Positions 32,642 to 41,796 are shown, counted from the stretch's first letter. The stretch is DNA of 64,000 nt from an uncultured Eubacteriales bacterium (GCA_934432675.1 CAKRYT010000001.1:199458-263457), one strand, 5' to 3'. The notes: a model not told the origin generated them from the letters alone. Program-made: numbers and translations.

Positions 32642-34195
32642 TTGAAAGACGAAGGCCGTGACGACTTTTGGAACCTGACAAGACTCGTACCGAAAAAAAC
32701 GCGCCCCACGCTGGAAAGTTTCATACCCGCCCCCCGTACGACGGACGTCCGTGCCGGGGAAAGCGCGGCTGAAACCGACGATAACAAGTTGCACATCGCA
32801 CGTGTACATCAAAATACAGATACTTATAGTGTGGCAGACAATCTGTTTTTGTCTGATGTCACGCTGGAAACCTCCACGGACGGTTTTAATCTTTATCACC
32901 GCTTTATGGAGGATGCACAACGGTATTTTCCGAAAGACGGTGAGGCCGTGCAGTATATCCGTTACTTCTCCTACATGCCGCAATATACCCAGTTGACAAC
33001 GGCGCAACTGGCGTACTATCTTTACTGGCGTTCGGAATTGCGGAACGGTCGCTCACTACCGTGTGACGAGGGGTATCTTTATCTCTATGCATACGAATGT
33101 ATCAATCTGACGGAGGTATGTCTCTCTGCCGAGGAGTCGCTTGACTGCCTTCTCACCCTTTGGCAAAACTACGCGCAGGCATTCCCGAAAATCAATAAAT
33201 ATTTTTCCGAATGGGCGGCGGACCTATGTCTTTTATACCGGATTTCGCCACCCAAAGAAAAACTGACGGGCCTTTTACCTTTGATATGGAAACAGGCGAG
33301 CTTGCCGGAATTCTATTTCGGGGCTGCCGGCGACGTGACATTGCAGAATACGGGCTTGCTGTTGGCAATGCTCTGCGATTATGATTACCGCGCGTCCAGA
33401 TGTTGTACCGCCGCGCCCGAGGCGCAGGCTGCGGAATTTGTTAAGACCATCGAGCATTCCATGTTCGGTGTGTTTCATGAGTTGTTTGCGGACGGGACGA
33501 CATCCCTACGTGCGGATGAGATGAAAACCGCATCTCACACGGCATTTTGCGGTGCTCTGTACGCCAAGGAGCAAAAGACGAGGATCACGATCCGCTATGC
33601 ACCCATTGCAGAAGCGACAGAGGTGCGTGCTATCGTGACCGCAGCCGTCAAATACAGCGAAAACCTGTATCGCGCTCTGCACGGTAACCGCAACCGTCTC
33701 ACTGTTCCGTCATTGCCCGAATGCTACCGTTCCGCTCTGGATGCCTACTATCGGTTGTTCTTCAAAACAAAGGAGGCGGAGAGGGCGGCACGAGCGGAGC
33801 CGGCGTACATGCGGCAATACGCACCTGCGGAGACCGGTGTAACGCTGTCACGTGCCGATGAGATCGAGGCACTGTCCTGGGAGAACACGCAACGACTTGT
33901 GCCGGAGGAGGAGACATCGGCGGAAACGACGGAGCAACCTGCGGCACCCGTCACCGAGGCCGGGGAAGAGTCGCTGTCCGGCGATGCCGTTTCCTATTTG
34001 CGGTGCATCGTGTACGGTGACAAAACGGCACTCGCGGCTTTTTCCCGTGGGGCGGACCTTTACGCAGAGCAGATTAATCGTGTGTTCTTGGAGGACCCCG
34101 CGGTCGGTGACATCGTGCTGGAACCGACCGACGACGGATACAAACTTGTGGATGACTATCAAAGCGAGGTAGAGGAATGGATACGAAACCGTTAA
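32642..34195 (+). CDS. TerB_N / TerB_C domain protein (accessory operon gene 1)
   Basis: A 517-residue soluble protein. Residues 1-80 are charged and probably disordered. About 82-275 match the TerB_N pattern (FNLYHRFMEDAQRYF, FSYMPQYTQLTTAQLAYYLYWR, then acidic helices), and about 370-517 fit TerB_C (FSRGADLYAEQINRVFLED, DIVLEPTDDGYKLVDDY). These domains come from Ter-type systems; stand-alone versions linked to a DUF2791 ATPase and a helicase were predicted to act on DNA. Start is TTG 32642, nine bases after a G-rich site; an ATG at 32637 is out of frame. It overlaps the ATPase gene by 19 bases. Domain borders are by eye. Confidence 0.78.
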   Translation: MKDEGRDDFWNLTRLVPKKTRPTLESFIPAPRTTDVRAGESAAETDDNKLHIARVHQNTDTYSVADNLFLSDVTLETSTDGFNLYHRFMEDAQRYFPKDGEAVQYIRYFSYMPQYTQLTTAQLAYYLYWRSELRNGRSLPCDEGYLYLYAYECINLTEVCLSAEESLDCLLTLWQNYAQAFPKINKYFSEWAADLCLLYRISPPKEKLTGLLPLIWKQASLPEFYFGAAGDVTLQNTGLLLAMLCDYDYRASRCCTAAPEAQAAEFVKTIEHSMFGVFHELFADGTTSLRADEMKTASHTAFCGALYAKEQKTRITIRYAPIAEATEVRAIVTAAVKYSENLYRALHGNRNRLTVPSLPECYRSALDAYYRLFFKTKEAERAARAEPAYMRQYAPAETGVTLSRADEIEALSWENTQRLVPEEETSAETTEQPAAPVTEAGEESLSGDAVSYLRCIVYGDKTALAAFSRGADLYAEQINRVFLEDPAVGDIVLEPTDDGYKLVDDYQSEVEEWIRNR

Positions 34196-35526
34196 ACGAC
34201 GTGGTGCCGAAGCGCATTCTGAACAATTTGCTGTCCTCCTTGGAGGCGGGGGTCGTACCTCGTAGCGGAGCCCCCTATATTGCCATCGGGCGCACGGAGG
34301 AGATTTCGTCGCTCCTGGACAACCTGGATGCCGTTGCCGAGGGGGGTGCCGCCACCCGGTTTATCATCGGGCGGTACGGAAGCGGTAAGAGTTTTCTGAT
34401 GCAACTCGTGCGTGGCTACGCCCTGGATCGGGATTTCCTGACGGCGGATGCCGACCTGTCTCCCGAACGCAAGCTGGCGGGGGCGGGGGGCATCGCGACC
34501 TATCGGGAACTGATGCGTAATTTCGCGTCCAAACTCTCACCGGACGGCGGTGCGCTCGCCCCGGTGTTGGCGCGTTTCCGCGACCGCGTAAAAGAACAGC
34601 TGGTCTTGCAGGGGGAAGACCCGGAATCGGATACCTTCCGGGATGCCCTGCGCGTGGAGATCCTGCGTATCGTCCGTGACTTGGAGAGCGGGGTCGGCGG
34701 GTTTGAATTTGCCCGTGTGCTGACCGCCTATTTCGAGGCACTGGCATCGGATGACGGTGAGAGAAAGAGTGCTTGTCTCCGCTGGTTGCGTGGCGAGTTC
34801 AAGACCAAGACGGAGGCGAAAGCCGCACTGGGAATGGCGGTCGGTGAGATTATCGATGACAGCAACTGGTACGATTACCTCAAACTGTGGGCGGCACTTT
34901 CCGTCCGCATCGGGTATCGCGGTCTGATCGTGTATATCGATGAATGTATCAATCTTTACAAGATCACCAACCGCATATCAAGGGAATCCAACTACGAGAA
35001 ACTGCTGTCGATTTTCAACGATACGTTGGAAGGTCGCGCCGCCCATCTCGCGGTGATTTTCGGCGGGACGCCGCAGTTTCTGGAAGATACGAGGCGCGGT
35101 CTGTTCAGTTACGACGCCTTGCGTTCGAGATTGGCGGACGGTCGGTTTTCCGGGGCGGGATACCGCAACTTATCCGCGCCGGTCATCCGTCTGCGTCGCC
35201 TGACCGATAACGAAATGCTGGCACTCATCTTCCGCCTGCGTAAGTTATACGCACAGAAATGGAATGATGCCCCTTCCGTTTCAGATGAACAGTGCGTTGC
35301 CTTCCTGCAATACGAACTGGCAAGGGCGGGCGCGGATGATCTGATCACCCCACGCGAAATGATCCGCGATTTCCTGTCTCTTCTCGGTATTTTGAAGGAT
35401 AATCCTGAGGCGGATTTTGACGCACTGGTACGTAAGACGGCGGTGAATGCGCCGGTGACCCCAAACGAGGAGCCGGGGGACGGCACGGCGAGCGGCGGCC
35501 CTTCGGTATTCGACATCGAGATCTGA
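34177..35526 (+). CDS. DUF2791 P-loop ATPase, BrxD-like (accessory operon gene 2)
   Basis: A 449-residue AAA/ORC-like ATPase. Walker A is GRYGSGKS at residues 65-72, Walker B VYIDE with Asp255-Glu256, followed by arginine-rich sensor segments near RLADGRF and RLRRLTDNEMLALIFRLRKLY. The protein family is DUF2791, called BREX system ATP-binding protein BrxD when found in type 2 BREX. It starts inside the TerB gene and is followed after 13 bases by the helicase, so the three are one translational unit. Predicted to load or regulate the helicase on DNA. Very Gly/Ala-rich and GC-rich like its neighbours, so recent transfer is not evident. Confidence 0.86.
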   Translation: MDTKPLNDVVPKRILNNLLSSLEAGVVPRSGAPYIAIGRTEEISSLLDNLDAVAEGGAATRFIIGRYGSGKSFLMQLVRGYALDRDFLTADADLSPERKLAGAGGIATYRELMRNFASKLSPDGGALAPVLARFRDRVKEQLVLQGEDPESDTFRDALRVEILRIVRDLESGVGGFEFARVLTAYFEALASDDGERKSACLRWLRGEFKTKTEAKAALGMAVGEIIDDSNWYDYLKLWAALSVRIGYRGLIVYIDECINLYKITNRISRESNYEKLLSIFNDTLEGRAAHLAVIFGGTPQFLEDTRRGLFSYDALRSRLADGRFSGAGYRNLSAPVIRLRRLTDNEMLALIFRLRKLYAQKWNDAPSVSDEQCVAFLQYELARAGADDLITPREMIRDFLSLLGILKDNPEADFDALVRKTAVNAPVTPNEEPGDGTASGGPSVFDIEI

Positions 35527-35539
35527 GGAGGAAAGTTAT

Positions 35540-37786
35540 TTGACAGCCGACGAGATTTACCGCAGATTTCCTCCGTTTATCCGGGAATATATTTACCGGA
35601 GCGGGTGGGATGAACTGCGCGAAGTACAAATGCAGGCGGCGCAAACGCTGTTTGAAACGCAGGATAACCTGTTACTCTCCTCCGGGACTGCGTCCGGCAA
35701 AACCGAGGCGGCATTCTTTCCGATTATTGCCGATCTTACGGACCACCCGCCGGTGAGAGGCGGGGTCTCCGTCCTGTATATCGCACCGCTGAAAAGTTTG
35801 ATCAATGATCAGTTTCTGCGCCTGGATGCGCTGCTCGATGAGGCGGGGATTCCCGTATGTCACTGGCACGGCGACGTCTCTGCCGCGCAGAAATCGAAAC
35901 TCTTGAAGAATCCGGAGGGAATCCTCCAAATCACACCGGAATCGTTGGAGAGTATGCTGATGCGACGCTCCAACGATATTCCGCGGCTATTCGGTGCACT
36001 CCGCTATGTGGTGATCGATGAAATTCATACGCTTATCGCAAGTGACCGCGGTAACCAGATCATTTGCCAGATATGTCGGATCGAGAAAAAAGCGAACGTG
36101 TCGGTACGGCGGGTCGGACTCTCGGCGACCATAGGGGATTTGGGCGAAGCGGCAGACTGGCTCGGCGGCGGCAGTATGCGCCATACGGCTGCACCGATTC
36201 CGTCCAAATCCAAGTTGCACTGGCGACTCGGGATGGAGCACTTTTATATCCAGAATCGGGAACTGGACCAAACGGGAGAGCAGGTGTCACTCGGACCGAC
36301 AGCCGCCAAGGCAATGCTTGATGCCGGGTACGAATTTCTGTACGATGCGGTGAAGGACAAGAAATCACTCGTGTTTTCCAATTCCAGAGAAGAGACGGAA
36401 TATACGACCGCAACCCTCCGCCAGATTGCGGAGCGTAGGGGAGACCCCGACATTTTTCTCATCCATCACGGCAATCTCTCTGCTTCACTCCGCGAAGATG
36501 CCGAAATTAAAATGAAGGACGAGGAAGTAGCGCGCGCCGTCACCTGTGCGACGGTCACCATGGAACTGGGTATTGACATCGGTCGATTGGAACGCGTTGC
36601 ACAGATCGGAGCACCGACGACGGTATCCGGATTTCTTCAACGACTCGGCAGAAGCGGTCGCCGCGGCGCACCGCCGGAAATGATGATGGTCTTCCGAGAA
36701 GAGACACCGCTCCCGAATGCCCCCCTCCCGGAACTGATCCCGTGGGAACTGTTGCGTGCGATCGCCATTGTGGAACTTTATAAAAACGAACGCTTTATCG
36801 AGCCGCCGCGACACAGGCATCTCCCGTTCAGTTTGCTGTATCACCAGACGCTGAGCATACTTGCGTCTTCCGGCGAACTGACGCCGAAGGCACTCGCGGA
36901 CAGAGTCCTGTGCCTGCCGCCGTTTTGCAAGGTGGAACGCGGAGATTATCGCGCGATGCTCATTTACATGTTGCAGCACGAGGACATTGAACAAACGGAC
37001 GAGGGAGGGCTCATCATCGGGCTGAGAGGGGAGCGGATCGTTTCCGGCTACCGTTTCTATGCCGTCTTCAAAGACAGTGATGACTATACCGTTCGTTGCG
37101 GCTCGGACGAAATCGGGACCATTACCAATCCGCCGCCGGTCGGAGACCGTTTCGCGCTCGCGGGGCGTGTATGGGAGGTCACCGATCTGGATATGCCGCG
37201 CCGTCTTGTCTATGTGCAGCGGGTAAAAGGCAAAATGGAAGTATCGTGGCCGGGTGACGGCGGCGAAATCCATACAAGACTACTTGAAAAAATGCGCGAA
37301 ATCCTGCTCGTGGAGGAACAGTATGCGTATCTGATGCCCAATGCAGCGGCACGCCTGGCGACCGCAAGACGCGTGGCGCGGGCGACCGGTATGGGAAAGA
37401 GTCTTCTGCTCTCCCTCGGCGGGAGCAGTTGGGTATTGTTTCCATGGCTGGGCACGCGGGCGTTCCGGACGCTGAAACGCTATTTACGCCGCGAGGCGGG
37501 GCACTACGGTATTTCCGATATTCAGAGTGAGAGTTGCTGTTATCTCACTTTCAAGGGAAAGGGGGATTTGCGCCACGGCTTTTTGGAGGCACTCGGGAAC
37601 GACCTCTCACGCAACAGTCTGGATGCGGTTGACATGCTTGCCGCCGGCGAAACACCGATGTTTGATAAATTCGATGAATATATACCGGCAGAGCTTTTGA
37701 AAAAGGGCTATATCGCTGACCGTCTGTCTCCAGAAGAGGTCATCACGCGGCTGGGAGGAGGACATCCCAATGGGAATTTACCATGA
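35540..37786 (+). CDS. Lhr-like SF2 DEAD/DEAH-box helicase, BrxHI-like (accessory operon gene 3)
   Basis: A 748-residue superfamily 2 helicase. Motif I SSGTASGKTE (residues 47-56), motif II DEIH (160-163), motif III SAT near 195, a motif V-like TMELGIDIG, and motif VI QRLGRSGRRG (367-376), followed by a winged-helix and a beta-rich C-terminal region of about 300 residues as in Lhr-type proteins. Start is TTG 35540, eight bases after AGGAGG. In type 2 BREX the equivalent helicase BrxHI accompanies BrxD. The first 30 residues (RRFPPFIREYIY, WDELREVQ) are the Q-motif region. It overlaps the methyltransferase gene by 17 bases. Confidence 0.9.
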   Translation: MTADEIYRRFPPFIREYIYRSGWDELREVQMQAAQTLFETQDNLLLSSGTASGKTEAAFFPIIADLTDHPPVRGGVSVLYIAPLKSLINDQFLRLDALLDEAGIPVCHWHGDVSAAQKSKLLKNPEGILQITPESLESMLMRRSNDIPRLFGALRYVVIDEIHTLIASDRGNQIICQICRIEKKANVSVRRVGLSATIGDLGEAADWLGGGSMRHTAAPIPSKSKLHWRLGMEHFYIQNRELDQTGEQVSLGPTAAKAMLDAGYEFLYDAVKDKKSLVFSNSREETEYTTATLRQIAERRGDPDIFLIHHGNLSASLREDAEIKMKDEEVARAVTCATVTMELGIDIGRLERVAQIGAPTTVSGFLQRLGRSGRRGAPPEMMMVFREETPLPNAPLPELIPWELLRAIAIVELYKNERFIEPPRHRHLPFSLLYHQTLSILASSGELTPKALADRVLCLPPFCKVERGDYRAMLIYMLQHEDIEQTDEGGLIIGLRGERIVSGYRFYAVFKDSDDYTVRCGSDEIGTITNPPPVGDRFALAGRVWEVTDLDMPRRLVYVQRVKGKMEVSWPGDGGEIHTRLLEKMREILLVEEQYAYLMPNAAARLATARRVARATGMGKSLLLSLGGSSWVLFPWLGTRAFRTLKRYLRREAGHYGISDIQSESCCYLTFKGKGDLRHGFLEALGNDLSRNSLDAVDMLAAGETPMFDKFDEYIPAELLKKGYIADRLSPEEVITRLGGGHPNGNLP

Positions 37787-38534
37787 CTTGGCACCGTTCT
37801 ATGATGCCATGAACGCAGAGATTGATTATGACGACTGGGCGGAGGCGGCAGATCGTGTGATACGCCGCTTTATCAAGTCTGCTGTCCCGTGTGTTCTTGA
37901 CCTTGGCTGCGGGACCGGCAGCATGACGATCGCTCTTTCCAAGCGCGGCTATGATATGGTCGGACTGGACCTATCTCCCGAAATGCTTTCCATCGCGTAC
38001 GACAGGGCCGATGCGGCCGGTGTCGGGGACAGAATCCAGTGGACGCAACAGGATATGTGTGATTTTTCGCTTTGCGGGCGGGTGGATGCCGTCATTTCGA
38101 CACTCGATTGCCTGAATCATCTGCCGACCCCGAAGCAACTTACGGATTGTTTTCATCGTGTTTCGGAGGTGCTTTCACCTGGCGGTGTCTTTCTCTTTGA
38201 CCTGAATGCCAAACGGCAGTTCGAAGAGGTGTATGCCGATGAAGTCTATACCATGGAAACCAATGAGGCGTTTTGCGTGTGGCAGAACGACTATCATCCC
38301 TCGACAAAACGTTGTGATTTTTGGATTACGCTGTTCCGTAGGGCGGCGGACGGCCGATATATCCGTTCCGATTCGCACGAGACGGAGCGGTACTACCCTT
38401 TGAATACCGTTAAAAAGGCTTTGGAGGCAACGGGCATGACGATGACGGGAGTCGCGGGTCATTATGACGGAAGGCCCGTATGTGGCGAAGATACGCGCTG
38501 GTACTGCCTAGCGACAAGAAAGGAAAAAACATGA
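37770..38534 (+). CDS. class I SAM-dependent methyltransferase
   Basis: 254 residues with motif I VLDLGCGTGS (residues 42-51), motif II VGLDLSPEML and post-motif FLFDLNA. The N-terminal YHDLAPFYDAMNAEIDYDDW is typical of a small-molecule or tRNA methyltransferase group found next to hslO in clostridia, not of DNA methylases: no DPPY or NPPF motif is present. Overlaps the helicase gene upstream (17 bases) and hslO downstream (ATGA), so it is coupled to both. It may be a housekeeping gene caught behind the accessory operon. Confidence 0.85.
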   Translation: MGIYHDLAPFYDAMNAEIDYDDWAEAADRVIRRFIKSAVPCVLDLGCGTGSMTIALSKRGYDMVGLDLSPEMLSIAYDRADAAGVGDRIQWTQQDMCDFSLCGRVDAVISTLDCLNHLPTPKQLTDCFHRVSEVLSPGGVFLFDLNAKRQFEEVYADEVYTMETNEAFCVWQNDYHPSTKRCDFWITLFRRAADGRYIRSDSHETERYYPLNTVKKALEATGMTMTGVAGHYDGRPVCGEDTRWYCLATRKEKT

Positions 38535-39442
38535 GATCGGGAAAAATTCTGCGAGCAATGACGCATGACGGAAGTGCACGCGTGCTCCTGACGGACACAA
38601 CAGCCATCGTTGCATATGCAAGACGGGTGCATGGGCTCTCTCCCATGAGCACCGTTTGTCTCGGGCAATTACTGACAGGGACGTCCCTTATCGGCTCCAT
38701 GATGGGAGAAAAACAGGAGAGCATGACTGTCGGCATCCGCACCGGTGGCAGTGCGGGCGACCTGCTCGCGGTCAGTGATTATTACGGAAACGTCCGGGGA
38801 TATATGAGCAATCCCGATCTGCCGCTGACGCTTACGGATGCGGGCGCGGCAGACACAGGTGCCGCTCTCGGAAACGGACTCTTTTACATGGTGCATGACA
38901 CCGGAAAGGGTGAACCCATGCAGGGGATGATCCCCTCCGCAGCACGCAGTGTTGCAGAGACTTTTGCCGCCTACTTTGCAGAGAGCGAGCAGATACCGAC
39001 CGTCTGCGCCCTCGGCGTGTTGTTCCACGGGGACGGAAGTGTCCGTACCGCGGGTGGTGCACTCATTCAACTGCTGCCGTCACCCGCCGAAGAGACGGTT
39101 TCGGCACTGGAAAAGGCATCCGCCGGGCTGGCGGACGTGACGGGTCGGATTGCCGCGGGAGAAACGCTCACCGACGTGATGCACTCCTTACTCACAGGGA
39201 TTCCGTACGATTTATTTGACGAAATTCAAACCGATTACCTGTGCACCTGTTCCCGCGAGAGAATGAAACGCGGTATCCTCTCGCTCGGGGAGGCGGAGAT
39301 CAAAAAAATGCTCGACGAGCAGTCGCGCGAAGGGAAGCCTGCGGAACTTACGGCACATTGTCATTTTTGCGGTAAGGACTATGTCTTTGCGGCGAGCGAA
39401 CTTCTCAATGCAGACGACACAAACAATAAGACAACGAAATGA
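38531..39442 (+). CDS. hslO: Hsp33 redox-regulated chaperone
   Basis: 303 residues. The N-terminal holdase domain is followed by the C-terminal zinc switch CTC near residue 238 and CHFC near 278, whose four cysteines bind zinc when reduced and form disulfides on oxidative unfolding. ATG 38531 overlaps the methyltransferase stop codon; the longer frame upstream is rejected. Confidence 0.94.
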   Translation: MRSGKILRAMTHDGSARVLLTDTTAIVAYARRVHGLSPMSTVCLGQLLTGTSLIGSMMGEKQESMTVGIRTGGSAGDLLAVSDYYGNVRGYMSNPDLPLTLTDAGAADTGAALGNGLFYMVHDTGKGEPMQGMIPSAARSVAETFAAYFAESEQIPTVCALGVLFHGDGSVRTAGGALIQLLPSPAEETVSALEKASAGLADVTGRIAAGETLTDVMHSLLTGIPYDLFDEIQTDYLCTCSRERMKRGILSLGEAEIKKMLDEQSREGKPAELTAHCHFCGKDYVFAASELLNADDTNNKTTK

Positions 39443-39455
39443 ACGGAGAAATACC

Positions 39456-40688
39456 ATGTTAACAGGAAATGCTATCGTAGGACAATCCGGTGGCCCTACC
39501 GCCGCCATCAACGCAACCCTGTCCGGTGTCATCCGCGGTGCTCTCGCGGCAAAAGACGAGTGCATCATTGATACACTCTACGGGATGAGAAACGGGATTG
39601 AAGGGGTTTTGCGCCGAGATTATGTGAATCTGACAGATCTGTTCTCGGGAGACGATGCGTTGCTCACGGATCTGGAACATACGCCCGCTGCGGCACTCGG
39701 GTCCTGCCGCAAAAAGTTACCGCAGGATTCAAGGGACCCGCTCTACGAAACTCTTTTCTCCGAATTTGAAAAAATGAATATCCGGTACTTCTTCTATATC
39801 GGCGGCAATGATTCGATGGACACGGTGGCGAAGTTGACCGCCGCGGCGGAAGTGCGCCATTACGACATGCGTATCATGGGTGTGCCGAAAACGATCGATA
39901 ATGATCTTTCGGGGACCGACCATACGCCTGGCTATGGATCTGCCGCAAAATATATTGCCGTTTCGATTGAAGAGATCATTCGTGATTGCAGTGTCTACAC
40001 CGTACCTGCCGTGACAATTGTGGAGATTATGGGCCGTGATGCCGGGTGGTTGACTGCTGCGGCAGCACTGCCGTCATTGGTCTTCGGTGAGGGGCCGGAC
40101 CTCGTCTATTTGCCGGAACGCACCTTTTCGGTCGATGAGTTTCTCTCCGATGTCCGCGTCGCCTTGGCGCGGCATCCCGGCGTCGTCGTCGCGGTGTCGG
40201 AGGGGGTACGTAACGCGGACGGCGAATACATCGGATCACTCGGTCAGTCCGGTGCCGTGGACGCTTTCGGGCATAAGTATCTTGCAGGGACGGGGAAGGT
40301 GCTGGAAAACATCGTCAAGGATTCGATCGGCTGCAAGGTCCGTTCCATCGAGCTGAGCCTGCCGCAAAGGTGTGCTGCCCATCTCGCATCCGCAACCGAT
40401 CTCGCCGAGTCGGTTACCATCGGTAGAGCGGCGGTCGCGGCCGCGACCGGGGGAGCGACCGGGTGCGTCATGTCCTATCGTCGCATTGAAGGAGAGGAGT
40501 ATGCCGTCACGACAGAGACAACGCCGGTGACAAAGGTCGCGAACCTGATCCGTACGGTGCCCGCAGAGTTTATCAATCGGGCGGGGAACGGTATCACACC
40601 GGCGGGGTTGCGGTACATCTTGCCGTTAATTCAGGGAGAGGCAACTCCGCGTTACGTTGAAGGTTTGCCGTACCAGTTGAAAATATAA
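39456..40688 (+). CDS. pfp: pyrophosphate-dependent 6-phosphofructokinase
   Basis: 410 residues. GGNDS (116-120) and PKTIDND (144-150), with Lys in place of the Gly of ATP-dependent enzymes, mark the PPi-type. It phosphorylates fructose-6-phosphate reversibly with pyrophosphate. ATG 39456 with GGAGAA upstream fits the family start MLTGNAIVGQSGGPT. Thirteen bases after hslO, same transcript, terminator follows. Confidence 0.93.
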   Translation: MLTGNAIVGQSGGPTAAINATLSGVIRGALAAKDECIIDTLYGMRNGIEGVLRRDYVNLTDLFSGDDALLTDLEHTPAAALGSCRKKLPQDSRDPLYETLFSEFEKMNIRYFFYIGGNDSMDTVAKLTAAAEVRHYDMRIMGVPKTIDNDLSGTDHTPGYGSAAKYIAVSIEEIIRDCSVYTVPAVTIVEIMGRDAGWLTAAAALPSLVFGEGPDLVYLPERTFSVDEFLSDVRVALARHPGVVVAVSEGVRNADGEYIGSLGQSGAVDAFGHKYLAGTGKVLENIVKDSIGCKVRSIELSLPQRCAAHLASATDLAESVTIGRAAVAAATGGATGCVMSYRRIEGEEYAVTTETTPVTKVANLIRTVPAEFINRAGNGITPAGLRYILPLIQGEATPRYVEGLPYQLKI

Positions 40689-40710
40689 CCGATATTCAGA
40701 CGCAATTAAA

Positions 40711-40742
40711 AAGGATCCGCACTTCGGCGCGGACCCTTTTTA
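40711..40742. terminator. terminator after the phosphofructokinase gene
   Basis: Imperfect stem AAAGGATCCGC / GCGGACCCTTTT around ACTTCG, with one mismatch and a T-run. Confidence 0.75.
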
Positions 40743-40770
40743 TATGTGCAGGGGAAAGTGTGGTGGGGCC

Positions 40771-41235
40771 TTACGAAAAACGCTTTTCGTAAGGAGGCTC
40801 TTTTCCACCAGCGGCATTATCTGTGCGGGAAAGATGGCCCGCATAATAGCCGGTGGCACGGAGAATGGGGAGTACGATCGCCGCAACGACGGCGTATAGG
40901 GCGGTGAAAACGAAAATCCAGATGAGGACGCCGAGAGGGCGTTTTCCGATGTTACCGATTACGGCAAACAGTAACGTGAATGCGGCAGTCGTCACCACAT
41001 AATGAATCGCGAGCCGGGCGAAAAAAGGCAGTCGGCGCAACGAGAAAATTTCATAGGCAAGCGAAAGCGGGATGGAAAAGGCGAGGATCTGTAAAAATCG
41101 GGAGAGTGAAACGGCGGGGATCTCTATGTTCGGAAGATCCAATACTTTCGCGAACAGGAGCATGACCAGTGTAATGAGGGCGGCAATCGCAAAGAAACGG
41201 ACGATCACCGCATATATTTTCGCAGCAATTTTCAT
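40771..41235 (-). CDS. small integral membrane protein, DUF3021-like
   Basis: 154 residues with four predicted membrane segments (about 12-33, 46-66, 77-98 and 110-132) and short hydrophilic ends. The layout and the segment ARLAIHYVVTTAAF recall DUF3021 proteins of Firmicutes, but I am not certain. Start ATG 41235 is chosen behind AAGGAG; the open frame extends about 100 codons upstream without support. Function unknown; transcribed convergent to the phosphofructokinase gene. Confidence 0.75.
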   Translation of the reverse strand: MKIAAKIYAVIVRFFAIAALITLVMLLFAKVLDLPNIEIPAVSLSRFLQILAFSIPLSLAYEIFSLRRLPFFARLAIHYVVTTAAFTLLFAVIGNIGKRPLGVLIWIFVFTALYAVVAAIVLPILRATGYYAGHLSRTDNAAGGKEPPYEKRFS

Positions 41236-41260
41236 TTGTATCTCCTTGTGCTTTAACAAC

Positions 41261-41289
41261 AGAATAGCATAGCTCGCTCCCGTTTGCAA
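41261..41289 (-). promoter_or_regulatory. promoter of the small membrane protein gene
   Basis: Minus strand TTGCAA (41284-41289), 17-bp spacer, TATTCT (41261-41266). Confidence 0.65.
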
Positions 41290-41323
41290 GCGAAATTTGA
41301 TTTTTCCGGGGCACCGAATGTTC

Positions 41324-41351
41324 TTGACAACGCGGTTAATTATAGTATAAT
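41324..41351 (+). promoter_or_regulatory. promoter of the nusB operon
   Basis: TTGACA (41324-41329), 16-bp spacer, TATAAT (41346-41351); starts a long co-directional block with no clear terminator before dnaE. Confidence 0.78.
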
Positions 41352-41382
41352 ATTTATGATTATTCAAATATCGAGGAGCACT

Positions 41383-41796
41383 ATGACACGAAAAGAAGCA
41401 CGAGAATGTGCATTTACAGTACTTTTTGAGGCGGGGTTTGATGAGACGCCGGATCCCGTCGCTCATTACGAGACCGCTATCGAGACACGGGACGTTGCAA
41501 ACGACAAGTTTGTACGGGATATCGTTGTCGGGGTGCAGTGGCACCTGGACGTGATCGATGAGGCAATCGCCGGTTATTCCGCGAACTGGTCGAAAGAGAG
41601 AATCTCCAAGGTCGCGATTGCCGTTTTACGCCTTGCCTGCTATGAAATGTTTTTCAGAGAGGATATCCCGCTCCGTGTTTCTCTGAACGAGGCAATCGAA
41701 CTCGTTAAGAAATACGACGACGAGAAGGCATATTCCTTCGCAAACGGCGTGCTCAATGCGCTGATGCACGACGCACGCGCGGTTGGCGAAAAATGA
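41383..41796 (+). CDS. nusB: transcription antitermination factor NusB
   Basis: 137-residue all-helical NusB (TRKEARECAFTVLFEAGFDE, then SKERISKVAIAVLRLACYEM, and PLRVSLNEAIELVKKYDDEKAYSFANG split over the C-terminal helices). Needed for rRNA antitermination with NusE. ATG 41383 has GAGGAGCA upstream. Overlaps the next gene by four bases. Confidence 0.96.
   Translation: MTRKEARECAFTVLFEAGFDETPDPVAHYETAIETRDVANDKFVRDIVVGVQWHLDVIDEAIAGYSANWSKERISKVAIAVLRLACYEMFFREDIPLRVSLNEAIELVKKYDDEKAYSFANGVLNALMHDARAVGEK

Noticed and set aside
32642..37786. A complete BREX locus
   Set aside because: Only BrxD- and BrxHI-like proteins are found; no PglX-type methylase, PglZ phosphatase, BrxA/B or PglW/Y is in the window.
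37770..38534. A DNA modification methylase belonging to a restriction system
   Set aside because: No DPPY/NPPY-type catalytic motif or target-recognition domain; the protein looks like a small-molecule or RNA methyltransferase.
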